Part shown: piece after piece, positions 15,867 through 23,382 of the stretch | How the letters are laid out: the number at the start of each line of letters is the position of its first letter | Position numbering within the stretch: the stretch's first letter is position 1 | From: JBBSTY01 sp038235385 | GTDB taxonomy: Bacteria; Actinomycetota; Acidimicrobiia; Acidimicrobiales; Acidimicrobilacustridaceae | DNA length: 27,119 nucleotides | Assembly: GCA_038235385.1 (NCBI GenBank) | Contig: JBBSTY010000042.1 | Location: 1-27,119, forward strand | Direction of reading: 5' to 3' | Notes under the pieces: generated by a model | The model's database searches: none | Seen by the model: the letters and a program-made list of their open reading frames with translations, nothing else | Told to the model about the DNA's origin: nothing | Made by a program: the position numbers and the translations under genes

Positions 15867-17447
15867 TCAGGGAGCGGCTTCGACAGCGCCCGTTGCGTCG
15901 TTCGCCTCGCCGCCGGACGGCGCCAGATCTGCGGCCTCGGTCGCGGGCAGTCGCGCGGATCGAGGGTCCGGTCGTCGTCGCCGCCGTTCGAGCGACCAGC
16001 CGACGGCGATGGCGATCGCCGCCAGCACCAGCATCGGCCACGGGCCGACGACGGTCGACAGCGTGTCGCCCTCTCGTCGTTGGATGGTGGCCTCGATCAC
16101 CGCCTGCTCGCTCACGTCGGTGCGCTCGAGCAGGGCGCCGTCCGGGTCGACGAGGGCGCTGAAGCCGGTGGGAGCCGCCTGGAGCTCCCAGCGACCGGTC
16201 TCGATGGCCCGGAGGCGTGACGACGCCACCTGTTGGGTCTGCACCTGGGTGAGCCAGTACGACGACCCGTTGGTGGGGTTCAGGAGCACCTCGCCGCCGT
16301 TGCCGATCGCGTCGCGGGCACGGTTGGCGAAGAACACCTCCCAGGAGATGACGACTCCCATCGTGCCCACCGGTGTGTCGACGATCGCCGGTTCGGTGCC
16401 GGCCACGGCGTCGCGGCGCGGGATCCCCGAGCTGCCGGCGACCCGTTCGATCAGCCCGCGGAGCGGCACGAACTCGCCGAACGGCACCGTGCGGACCTTG
16501 TCGTAGCGGTCGACGAGCACACCGTCGGGATCGAACACCACCGACGCGTTGAGGAAGCTCCGGTCGTCGATCGCCTCGGTGATGCCCACCACGAGGGTGG
16601 CGTCCTCGGCCCGGGCGAGATCCTGGAGCTCGGCGTACTCGGGGTTGTCCTCCAGGCGCCCCTCGACCGCGACCACGTTCTCGGGCCACACGATCAGGTC
16701 GACGGGCGTGGTCACCAGATCCTCGGTGGCCTGCACGTGGTGGTCGAACACCACGCGCGGGTTGCTGGTGGCGGCACGGGTGCGCTGCTGGCCGCCACCC
16801 TGGACGATGGCGACGCGGAGCGGGGCGGTGTCGTGGCCCCGGGGTGCGACGAACCCGAGGCCGGTGACGACCACCACGACGGCGGCGGCGACGGCGGCCG
16901 AGCGCCAGGCCCGTTCCCACGCAGCCGAGAGGGCGATGCCGCCGATCACCACGAGGGCGACGACGAGCAGCGGACCGAGGAGCCGGGCCGCCTGGGCCAC
17001 CGGCGAGTCGAGCTGGGTGCACGGTGGCGCGCAGCTCCCGGCCTGGGTGAGCGCCAGGTTGGCGAGGGGGACGCCGCCGAAGGGGAACGTCCACTTGGCG
17101 ATCTCGGCCAGCACGATGGTGGCCGGGAGCACGACCCATCGCATCCGGCCGGGCGGCGTGGCTGCGCCGGCGAGACCGAAGTAGGCGGCGTAGAGGATGC
17201 AGGCGATGGCGTAGCCGGGAGGGGTGAGATCGACCATCCACAGCAGGGTCGGGGCGAACCAGACGAAACCGATCAACCAGCTCCGGCGGAACCGCTGCCG
17301 GCCCGACGCGCCCGCGATCGACCGGTCCCACAGCGCCAGTCCCACGAAGGCCGCCGGCCAGAACCCCGCCGGTGGCACGGCGAGGGCGATGCACGCGCCG
17401 GCTCCGATGCACCGCAGCAGGGTGGACAGCCAGGTGGGCAGGCGCAT
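15867..17447 (-). CDS. lnt: Apolipoprotein N-acyltransferase, catalytic Cys replaced by Ser
   Basis: 526 residues. N-terminal membrane helices (to ~residue 200) precede a periplasmic nitrilase-like domain (~210-455) and a final membrane helix (~468-485), as in Lnt. Of the E-K-C triad, E256 (IVWPEN) and K317 (RYDKVRTVPFGEFVPLR) are clear. The nucleophile position reads VVISWEVFF, where S368 (codon TCC) stands in place of Cys. No cysteine occurs anywhere in the nitrilase domain; the five in the protein (13, 19, 83, 139, 143) are all N-terminal. Lnt normally adds the third acyl chain to lipoproteins at the membrane, and a lipoprotein gene follows. The protein may use Ser, do another acyl transfer, or be inactive. 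ATG 17447 has a -10-like hexamer six bases upstream and no Shine-Dalgarno. Confidence 0.88.
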   Translation of the reverse strand: MRLPTWLSTLLRCIGAGACIALAVPPAGFWPAAFVGLALWDRSIAGASGRQRFRRSWLIGFVWFAPTLLWMVDLTPPGYAIACILYAAYFGLAGAATPPGRMRWVVLPATIVLAEIAKWTFPFGGVPLANLALTQAGSCAPPCTQLDSPVAQAARLLGPLLVVALVVIGGIALSAAWERAWRSAAVAAAVVVVVTGLGFVAPRGHDTAPLRVAIVQGGGQQRTRAATSNPRVVFDHHVQATEDLVTTPVDLIVWPENVVAVEGRLEDNPEYAELQDLARAEDATLVVGITEAIDDRSFLNASVVFDPDGVLVDRYDKVRTVPFGEFVPLRGLIERVAGSSGIPRRDAVAGTEPAIVDTPVGTMGVVISWEVFFANRARDAIGNGGEVLLNPTNGSSYWLTQVQTQQVASSRLRAIETGRWELQAAPTGFSALVDPDGALLERTDVSEQAVIEATIQRREGDTLSTVVGPWPMLVLAAIAIAVGWSLERRRRRPDPRSARLPATEAADLAPSGGEANDATGAVEAAP

Positions 17448-17453
17448 GAGCGG

Positions 17454-17459
17454 ACCATC
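17454..17459 (-). promoter_or_regulatory. -10 element of a leaderless lnt transcript
   Basis: GATGGT on the minus strand ends six bases before the lnt ATG. The same hexamer followed by CC stands at the same distance before dsbB. Confidence 0.4.
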
Positions 17460-17531
17460 TTCGTTCGCCGGTGGCCCGCGAACCAGTCACCGGGCACCCG
17501 AAGCGGAACTCGGCCGAACAGAGGGGGACCG

Positions 17532-17537
17532 TATGCT
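17532..17537 (+). promoter_or_regulatory. -10 element of a leaderless SDR transcript
   Basis: TATGCT ends six bases before ATG 17544, with no Shine-Dalgarno. A GGAAC at 17506-17510 and CGTA at 17530-17533 could alternatively be an ECF-sigma promoter, though the 19-bp spacing is long. Confidence 0.55.
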
Positions 17538-17543
17538 CGGCGG

Positions 17544-18419
17544 ATGGAACCCCAGGCCCCCGACGGGAGCGGTCGCGGCACGACCGCGGACGGACCGCTC
17601 GACACCTTCCGGCCCGATCTGTTCGCCGGTCGGGTCGCGCTGATCACCGGCGGCGGTACCGGCATCGGACGGGAGACCGCGCTCGCGTTCGCTCGCTACG
17701 GCGCGGATGTCGTCGTGGCCGGGCGCACGGCCGACACCCTCGCCGACACGGTCGAGGGCATTCGGGCCCTCGGGCGCCGGGCGATCGCCGTGCCGACCAA
17801 CATCCGCGAACCCGACCAGGTCGACCGCCTCCGGGATCAGGCGTTCGCCGAGCTGGGCCACGTCGACTTCCTGATCAACAACGCTGGTGGGCAGTTTCCG
17901 GCGTTGCCGTCACAGATCTCCGACAACGGGTGGCGATCGGTGGTCGACCTCAACCTCAACGGCACGTGGAACATGATCAACCGGTTCATGGGACCGATGA
18001 CCGAGGCCGGCTTCGGGGCGATCGTCAACGTGATCCACGTCTACTCGTTCGACCGCGGCGCTCCCCTGTTCGTCCACTCCGGCGCCGCCCGGGCCGGGGT
18101 GCTCAACCTCACCCGCACGATGGCGCCGTACCTCGGCTACCACGGCGTCACCATCAACGCGATCGCGCCCGGGACCATCGGCACCGAGGGGGTGCAGGCC
18201 AACGAGTTCTCCGAGATGGGCATCGATCCCGAGCGGGCCGCCGAGATCGCCGACCAGGTCGGTCCGATGCGGCGGATGGGACGCACCGACGAGATGGCCG
18301 CCATCATCCTCTTCCTCTGCTCGCCGGCGGCGCGGTTCGTCAACGGCGCCGATCTGGTCGCCGACGGGGGCGAGATGCGCACCAACTGGTTCACCTACTT
18401 CGAGCGCGGCGACCTGTGA
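17544..18419 (+). CDS. SDR oxidoreductase, 2,4-dienoyl-CoA reductase-like
   Basis: 291 residues. A Rossmann domain with TGGGTGIG (35-42) and NNAG (112-115) binds NAD(P). The usual YxxxK catalytic motif is missing: that site reads HSGAARAG. This is the layout of 2,4-dienoyl-CoA reductases, in which the tyrosine sits earlier (here Y167 in HVYSF) and a serine (S179) replaces it in the motif. The expected Lys is R183. The NGW-x-x-V-x-D-x-x-L-NGTW stretch (128-142) and the GTEG motif (213-216) also fit that family. It probably reduces an unsaturated acyl-CoA, NADPH being the usual donor in the family; this is inference. The upstream open frame from 16233 is a shadow of lnt; the leaderless ATG at 17544 is the natural start. 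It is divergent from lnt. Confidence 0.85.
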   Translation: MEPQAPDGSGRGTTADGPLDTFRPDLFAGRVALITGGGTGIGRETALAFARYGADVVVAGRTADTLADTVEGIRALGRRAIAVPTNIREPDQVDRLRDQAFAELGHVDFLINNAGGQFPALPSQISDNGWRSVVDLNLNGTWNMINRFMGPMTEAGFGAIVNVIHVYSFDRGAPLFVHSGAARAGVLNLTRTMAPYLGYHGVTINAIAPGTIGTEGVQANEFSEMGIDPERAAEIADQVGPMRRMGRTDEMAAIILFLCSPAARFVNGADLVADGGEMRTNWFTYFERGDL

Positions 18420-18510
18420 CCCGACGACCGGGCGACGGTCGATCGCTGGCCATCGGGTTCGACGACTGACGTTCGGGGTCGAGCGTGGCGACCAGTTGAC
18501 GGTCGACCGG

Positions 18511-18545
18511 TTGACGGTTGACGGTTGACGGTTGACGGTTGACGG
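18511..18545. repeat. TTGACGG heptamer, five perfect copies
   Basis: Five tandem 7-bp units, preceded by degenerate copies (AGTTGACGGTCGACC near 18494). They lie in the 143-bp gap between the converging SDR and esterase genes. GGTTGACGG also occurs on the minus strand in each 54-bp unit at 1121-1228, again in a convergent junction. The rest of the gap holds nothing I recognise. Confidence 0.95.
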
Positions 18546-18562
18546 TCCGTCCCGGCGACCGA

Positions 18563-19513
18563 TCAGTGCCCGTCGTCGGGGTGGAGCACGCGGGCCACCC
18601 ACTCGTTCTCGTGGCGGTTCCAGCGCCGGGCGAGATCGGAGGAGGCGAACATCTGCACGCCGTGCGGCGCCCCCGGGTAGACGTGGAGCTCGGTGGGCAC
18701 GCCGGCCTGACCGAGTCGCAGCGCGTAGTCGATGCTCTCGTCCCGGAAGCCGTCCGCCCCGCCCACGTTGATGAACGTCGGCGGCAGCCCGGACAGGTCG
18801 GTGGCCCGAGCCGGAGCGGCGTAGGCGGGGACGTCGTCGGTGCCGTGGAGCGGTCCGAGGTAGGAGCGCCAGCCGAGCTCGTTGGAGCTGCGGCTCCAGA
18901 CGGCGAGGTCGTCGAGTCGGCTCGACGGGGTGATCTGGCGATCGTCGATCATCGGGCACTCGAGCAGCTGGAAGGCCAACGACAGCTCGCCCCGGTCGCG
19001 GACGAGCAGGGCGAGACCGGCCGCCAGCCCTCCGCCGGCGCTGGTGCCGAGCACCCCGATGCGATGCGGGTCGATGCCGAGCTCACCGGCGTGGTCGGTG
19101 GTCCACCGCAGTCCCTCGTAGCAGTCCTCGAGCGGACCGGGGTAGGGCGTCTCCGGTGCCAGGCGGTACTCGACCGACACGCCGACGCAGCGATGGCGCA
19201 CGCACCACCGGTCGAAGCGGGCGTCGTCGGAGGCGAAGGTCCCGAACAGGTACCCGCCGCCGTGGATGGCGTAGATGCACGGCAGCGGCCCGTCGATGCC
19301 GATCGGTCGGTGCACGCGCACGGCGACGGCGAGACCCGACGCGCCGCGCGGTTCGACGTCGTGGTCCTCGACGTGCACCTGGTTCGACGGCTCGAAGGTG
19401 GCGTCGAGTCCGACCCGGCGCACGACATCGAGGTTGTCGAGCGAGACCACGAACTCAGGGAGCGCTGCGAGCATGGCGGCGATCGTGGGGTCGAGCAGGT
19501 CCTTGCCGTTCAC
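18563..19513 (-). CDS. Alpha/beta hydrolase of the HSL esterase family
   Basis: 316 residues. Motifs of the hormone-sensitive-lipase family are complete: oxyanion HGGGY (84-88), nucleophile S158 in GTSAGGG, catalytic D254 in ADGFRDE and H284 in PHGV. There is no signal peptide, so it is a cytoplasmic carboxylic-ester hydrolase acting on short acyl esters or related compounds; the substrate is unknown. The start is GTG with GAGGAG six bases upstream (19520-19525). It runs in the same direction as the serine hydrolase behind it, 181 bp away, and probably has its own promoter there. Confidence 0.92.
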   Translation of the reverse strand: MNGKDLLDPTIAAMLAALPEFVVSLDNLDVVRRVGLDATFEPSNQVHVEDHDVEPRGASGLAVAVRVHRPIGIDGPLPCIYAIHGGGYLFGTFASDDARFDRWCVRHRCVGVSVEYRLAPETPYPGPLEDCYEGLRWTTDHAGELGIDPHRIGVLGTSAGGGLAAGLALLVRDRGELSLAFQLLECPMIDDRQITPSSRLDDLAVWSRSSNELGWRSYLGPLHGTDDVPAYAAPARATDLSGLPPTFINVGGADGFRDESIDYALRLGQAGVPTELHVYPGAPHGVQMFASSDLARRWNRHENEWVARVLHPDDGH

Positions 19514-19571
19514 GGGTCGCTCCTCGTCGGTGCCACGGGCCGTCGCGGCCCGGGATCACGTGGCGGTCGAG

Positions 19572-19577
19572 ACGATA
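19572..19577 (-). promoter_or_regulatory. Candidate -10 element of the HSL esterase
   Basis: TATCGT on the minus strand fits TANNNT and predicts a leader of about 50 nt carrying the GAGGAG ribosome site. No clear -35 is seen. Confidence 0.4.
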
Positions 19578-19694
19578 CGCCCTGCTCCGGGAGTGCCGGT
19601 CATGCGGGAGGTCCACCTCCCGCCGTCACGCAGCGGTCGGTCTCGTCGGACGAGCTCGACGCCTGGTGGTCCGTGGTGGGGAGGGGGCGGGTCG

Positions 19695-20879
19695 CTACGC
19701 CAGCGCGGTGTAGGCGCTCGTCCAGAAGTCCTGGTGGATCGGCGGCAACCACGGCCCGGCGAAGAGCTCGTTGGTCATCAGCAGCCCGACCATCGCCTCG
19801 GTCGGGTCGTTGGCCCACGACGTGCCCATGCCGCCCGTCCACGAGTAGGTGCCGGGGGACTCGGCGATGTGGGTCTTGCGTCGGACGATGCCCACGCCGA
19901 AGCCCCACCCGAGAGCACCGGTGGGGTCGGGGCCGTGCTGGAGCGAGCCGTCGACTGCGTGGAGCTGGTCCGCGGTCATGGCCGCCACCGACGAGCGCGA
20001 CAGGATCGCCCCCCCGCCGTCGAGCAGGGCCTGGGCGAAGACGAGGTAGTCGTCCAGGGTGGAGACGAGTCCGGCGGCGCCGGACTCGAACGCCGGCCGC
20101 GCCGCCCAGCCACCGTCGGCGGGGTCGAACACCGCGCCCGGCTCCGGCGCCCACGCGGACGGCAGGTACGACGGACCGAACCGGTGCATCGACCCCGCCG
20201 GCACGTGGAACGCCGTGTCGCGCATGCCGAGCGGCCCGAAGATCCGCTCCTGCAACACGTCGCCGAAGCGCCTGCCCGCCGCACGCTCCACGACGACGCC
20301 CAACACCTCGGAACCCATGTTGTAGAGCCACTTCTCGCCCGGCTGGTGCTCGAGCGGGAACCGTCCGAGGACCGCGGCGAACTCGTCGGGGGGCGGGGCC
20401 TTCGAGGGCTGCGGCGGACCGACCTCGAGCCCCATCGCCGCGGCCATCGCGCCGGGCAGCGTCTGGCCCTCCCACTCGTCGAAGTCCATGCCCCAACCGA
20501 GGCGGAAGGTCAGGGCGTCGTGCACCGTCGGCTGGCGACGCGCCGCCACGGTGTCATCGACCGTGCCTCGTGGGTCGACCATCACCCTGCGGTCGGCGAG
20601 CTCGGGGAGCCACCGGTCGAGCGGGTCGTCGAGACGCAGGACGCCGTCCTCGGCCAGGGCGAGCACCGCGACCGCCGTGACCGGCTTGGTCATCGACGCG
20701 ATGCGAAAGATGCTGTCGCGCTGCACGGGCGCGGATCCGTCGACGGTGCCGGCGGTACCGACGTGCACCTCGCCGTGGCAGGCCACGAGCCACGCCGCCC
20801 CGGGTACCCCGTCCACCGTGACGTGCCGGGCCACCAGCTCGTCGAGCCGATCCAGTCCGTCCCTCGTCCATGCGCGCAT
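19695..20879 (-). CDS. Beta-lactamase-fold serine hydrolase (class C/EstB-like)
   Basis: 394 residues from the chosen ATG. The SxxK motif is S62-M-T-K65 (IASMTKPVTAV) and the second motif is Y186-N (WLYNMGSEVLG). The usual KTG/HxG triad near the C-terminus reads WTGGMGTSW. These fit serine hydrolases of the beta-lactamase/EstB/6-aminohexanoate-dimer-hydrolase group more than a true beta-lactamase. No signal peptide is seen, so a cytoplasmic esterase or amidase is more likely than a resistance enzyme. The frame opens eight codons earlier at 20903, but GGAGG five bases before 20879 fixes the start. Confidence 0.92.
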   Translation of the reverse strand: MRAWTRDGLDRLDELVARHVTVDGVPGAAWLVACHGEVHVGTAGTVDGSAPVQRDSIFRIASMTKPVTAVAVLALAEDGVLRLDDPLDRWLPELADRRVMVDPRGTVDDTVAARRQPTVHDALTFRLGWGMDFDEWEGQTLPGAMAAAMGLEVGPPQPSKAPPPDEFAAVLGRFPLEHQPGEKWLYNMGSEVLGVVVERAAGRRFGDVLQERIFGPLGMRDTAFHVPAGSMHRFGPSYLPSAWAPEPGAVFDPADGGWAARPAFESGAAGLVSTLDDYLVFAQALLDGGGAILSRSSVAAMTADQLHAVDGSLQHGPDPTGALGWGFGVGIVRRKTHIAESPGTYSWTGGMGTSWANDPTEAMVGLLMTNELFAGPWLPPIHQDFWTSAYTALA

Positions 20880-21070
20880 CTCGACCTCCGGTTCGAACCA
20901 CATCCTGCCCTGACCGACGACGTCGCGGTCTCGATCTCATCGATCCCGGGCAGTCGCGCAGCCAGGCCGCAGAACGACGGTGCGCGCTGCTGGGCGCGCT
21001 CGGCGAGCGCATCCTTCTCGTCGAGCGGAGCGGTCCGCGAGGTCGGCGAGGACCTCTCGGACATCGACGA
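20880..21070 (-). other. Gap with a possible small or decayed reading frame
   Basis: 191 bp between the sortase stop and the serine hydrolase start. A minus-strand frame opens at ATG 21064, seven bases after the sortase stop. Its first ~50 codons show G or C in nearly all third positions, as in real genes here (peptide begins MSERSSPTSRTAPLDEKDAL). It then runs on inside the serine hydrolase gene in another frame, to 20690, with a Trp/Pro/Arg-rich shadow-like tail. There is no Shine-Dalgarno. It could be a short gene, a remnant, or chance. Otherwise I see nothing in the gap. Confidence 0.2.
20885..20889 (-). promoter_or_regulatory. Shine-Dalgarno deciding the serine hydrolase start
   Basis: GGAGG on the minus strand, five bases before ATG 20879. 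It lies inside the alternative longer frame that begins at 20903. Confidence 0.75.
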
Positions 21071-21886
21071 TCAGCGGTCGGTGGCGGGCAACGTCGGTGC
21101 GCTGGTGTCGCGGACGAAGAGCGTCGTGCCTGTCTGGGGGTCCGCACCCTCGTCGACCGGGGGGAGGTCGGCGTCGTCGTCGACGGGTGCGCCGTCGGGA
21201 CCGAGCAGGCGCAGCTTGGCGACGATGCGGTGGGTGGCCGAGCCCTTCGGGTGGCAGGCGAAGAGCGTGGCGGTGTGGGCGGCGGACTGCGCGGCGATGC
21301 CGATGTGGCTCTCGGGCACCACCATCACCCCGCGGACCTCGTAGGTGAACGAGCCCTCCGCCGTGGTGAAGACCACGGTGTCGCCCGCGACCAGCTGGTC
21401 GAGATCGGCGAACGGCTGGCTGTAGGTGGTGCGGTGCCCCGCCACCACCAGGTTGCCGAGGTGTCCCGGCTCGGCGGTGCCCGGCCACTGGCTGGGTCCG
21501 CGGTCGATCGCGGTGAGGGTCATGCCCTGCTGGAGATCGGCGGCGACGCCGAGCTTGGGGATCTCGATGGTGCCGAGGACCACCTGCGGCGTGGGCGCGC
21601 GGAAGTCGGTGGGGAGCGGGTCGGGGACCGGAAGGGGGATCGGTGGCGCCGTGGTGGTGGGTGCCACGGCGAGCGCCAGCGACGGCACGACCAGCCCGGC
21701 GCGCCCGGCGGTCTCCGCGACCGTGTCGGCCGATGACGGGGTCGCGGTGCCACGGCCGACGACGCCGAGGCCGATGGCGACGGCGACGATCGCGGCGACG
21801 GCGAGCGTCGCGGCGATCCCGCGTCGACGTCGACTCGATCGCGCACCGGTCGGCGCAGGAGTTGGTGAGGGCGACGGGGCAGCCAT
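21071..21886 (-). CDS. Class E-type sortase
   Basis: 271 residues. A basic, Pro/Ser-rich N-terminus and one membrane helix (~24-44) anchor it, followed by a Pro/Thr linker and the sortase beta-barrel (~100-230). The catalytic residues are H151 (VVAGHRTTY), C211 (TLFACHPKG) and R220 (ATHRIV). TLFAC replaces the usual TLxTC. Sortases cut a C-terminal sorting signal and join the protein to the cell wall; no LPxTG/LAxTG substrate is in the window. It lies 20 bp behind the DsbA-like gene and is probably the last gene of the dsbB operon. The ATG at 21886 has no strong Shine-Dalgarno. Confidence 0.92.
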   Translation of the reverse strand: MAAPSPSPTPAPTGARSSRRRRGIAATLAVAAIVAVAIGLGVVGRGTATPSSADTVAETAGRAGLVVPSLALAVAPTTTAPPIPLPVPDPLPTDFRAPTPQVVLGTIEIPKLGVAADLQQGMTLTAIDRGPSQWPGTAEPGHLGNLVVAGHRTTYSQPFADLDQLVAGDTVVFTTAEGSFTYEVRGVMVVPESHIGIAAQSAAHTATLFACHPKGSATHRIVAKLRLLGPDGAPVDDDADLPPVDEGADPQTGTTLFVRDTSAPTLPATDR

Positions 21887-21906
21887 GGCGCTGGTTCTCG
21901 CGCCGA

Positions 21907-22650
21907 TCAGCCGTCGGCCGGCGAGCTGGGACCCTGGTCGCCGATGGTGCCGGGTGAGGGTTCGGAACCGGAGCGGGCGCCCACCAGGAGGGAGTTGATC
22001 TCGTCGATGGTGAGCTCGCCGCTGACGCGGGCGGTGACGGCGCCCTGGGCGTTCACGAAGACGAAGTACGGGTAGCCGCTGAGGCCGGACGACTCGGCGG
22101 CGAGTCCGGACGGGTCGATGAGCGTCGGCACGGTCCAGTTCTCGGACTTCAGCCACTTGGTCGGCGGGTAGTTGGGCTTCTTGGCGTCGATGCCGGTGGT
22201 GACGCCGCGCACCTCGACGTCGCCGTTGCCGCCCTGGCTCAGCCACGTGACCAGCTCGGGTACCTCGTTCTGGCAGTGCGGGCACCAGTGGGCCAGGTAC
22301 ACGATCATCTGCGGGTTCCCGCTGGGGGCGATGGTGAGCGGCTGACCGTCCAGATCGTCGCCGGTCATGGTGGGCAACGTCATGCCCACCGCCGGGTCGG
22401 TCGCCAGGCTCTTGTCGAAGGTCGGCAGCGCGGTGCCCGTGACCGACACCGGCTCGGCGGTGAGGGTGGGGTCGTTCTCCGGGATCCCGGTGTCTCGCCC
22501 CACGAACACCGCCACGAGCAGGGCGAGGACGAGCACCACGGCCACGGCGCCGCCGATGAGCAGTCCGTTCGAGCCCGATCCCGCCCCTCGGGCCTCGGCG
22601 ACCCGATTGGACGTGTCGCGGGTCGGACGGCGGTTCGGTCGGTTGCTCAT
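21907..22650 (-). CDS. Membrane-anchored DsbA/TlpA-like thioredoxin, CPHC
   Basis: 247 residues. A single membrane helix (~29-50) tethers a thioredoxin domain to the outer face. The active site is C123-P-H-C126, the same dipeptide as in E. coli DsbA, which favours an oxidising role over the reducing CPxC types of ResA/TlpA. The cis-proline is P194 in SGYPYFVFV. The overall shape (small, anchored, AhpC/TlpA-like) is nearer to TlpA, so reductase activity is not excluded. Its ATG overlaps the dsbB stop by four bases and has GGAG six bases upstream. DsbB next door would re-oxidise it. Confidence 0.9.
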   Translation of the reverse strand: MSNRPNRRPTRDTSNRVAEARGAGSGSNGLLIGGAVAVVLVLALLVAVFVGRDTGIPENDPTLTAEPVSVTGTALPTFDKSLATDPAVGMTLPTMTGDDLDGQPLTIAPSGNPQMIVYLAHWCPHCQNEVPELVTWLSQGGNGDVEVRGVTTGIDAKKPNYPPTKWLKSENWTVPTLIDPSGLAAESSGLSGYPYFVFVNAQGAVTARVSGELTIDEINSLLVGARSGSEPSPGTIGDQGPSSPADG

Positions 22651-23192
22651 GGAGCGCTCCGTGGGGTCAGGGCGACGATGGTGATGATCGCGCCGAAGCC
22701 GGCGAGCGCCATCGTGGGGATGGTGACGAACCCGAAGTGCTCCACCCAGATGAGCGAGCACGGGTTGTCGGGGTCGCAGCCCGCCGAGTGCAGGTCGGGG
22801 AACCGCTCGATGAGGATGTGGTAGCACGACACCAGCGCGCCCAGTGCGGCGATCGGGATGACGTACACCCGGGCCGAGATGTCGCGCCGCCAGGCGGCGA
22901 TGACGAGGATCACGGCGAGCGGGTACATGGCGATGCGTTGGTACCAGCACAGCGTGCACGGGGTGAACCCGGCCACGCCGGACAGGTAGAGGCTTCCCGC
23001 CGTGGCCACCGCGGCGATGGCGGCGGCGAGCCACAGCCCGGCGTCCGCCAGTTCGTCGCCCACCCGATCGACGGCCGCTCGTGCGCCGTCGTTCACCCGT
23101 GCAGCGAGGGCGAGTCCGGCGCCGACGACGACGGTCGCCGCGCACGCGAGCGCGAGGAGGGCGAAGAACGTCGTGATCACCGAGGTCGACAT
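22647..23192 (-). CDS. dsbB: Disulfide bond formation protein B
   Basis: 181 residues, an integral membrane protein with helices near 3-31, 52-72, 87-101, 108-126 and 152-174. The first cysteine pair is C79-T-L-C82, followed by the quinone-site WYQR. The second pair is C139 and C145 in a periplasmic loop (AGCDPDNPCS). This is the DsbB arrangement: it re-oxidises a DsbA-type protein and passes electrons to quinone. Many actinobacteria use VKOR instead, so a DsbB is notable. The ATG has no Shine-Dalgarno and a -10-like hexamer six bases upstream. It leads an operon with the CPHC thioredoxin and sortase. Confidence 0.93.
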   Translation of the reverse strand: MSTSVITTFFALLALACAATVVVGAGLALAARVNDGARAAVDRVGDELADAGLWLAAAIAAVATAGSLYLSGVAGFTPCTLCWYQRIAMYPLAVILVIAAWRRDISARVYVIPIAALGALVSCYHILIERFPDLHSAGCDPDNPCSLIWVEHFGFVTIPTMALAGFGAIITIVALTPRSAP

Positions 23193-23198
23193 GGAAGG

Positions 23199-23204
23199 AC
23201 CATC
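23199..23204 (-). promoter_or_regulatory. -10 element of a leaderless dsbB transcript
   Basis: GATGGT on the minus strand ends six bases before ATG 23192, matching the lnt arrangement exactly. The rest of the gap up to 23382 is GC-rich and shows nothing else I can name. Confidence 0.4.
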
Positions 23205-23382
23205 CTGGCAGCTCGCGTGCGGGTGGTGGCCGCGCTGGCGCCGATGGTGACGACCGGTCGCCGGTGCTGGCGGCGACGTCGGTGGCGGGTCGCCGGACGC
23301 GAGCGGCGGATCCGGGATCGGCCGGTGGGGGAGCGGTGCGTCGGGGCGTGGCCGGCAGCGGGCCGGCGGCGGCGGTGCCGGG

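Noticed and set aside
19695..20879. Calling the serine hydrolase an antibiotic-resistance beta-lactamase
   Set aside because: The SxxK and Tyr motifs are shared with esterases, the KTG triad is not typical and no signal peptide is seen. A general serine hydrolase is the safer call.
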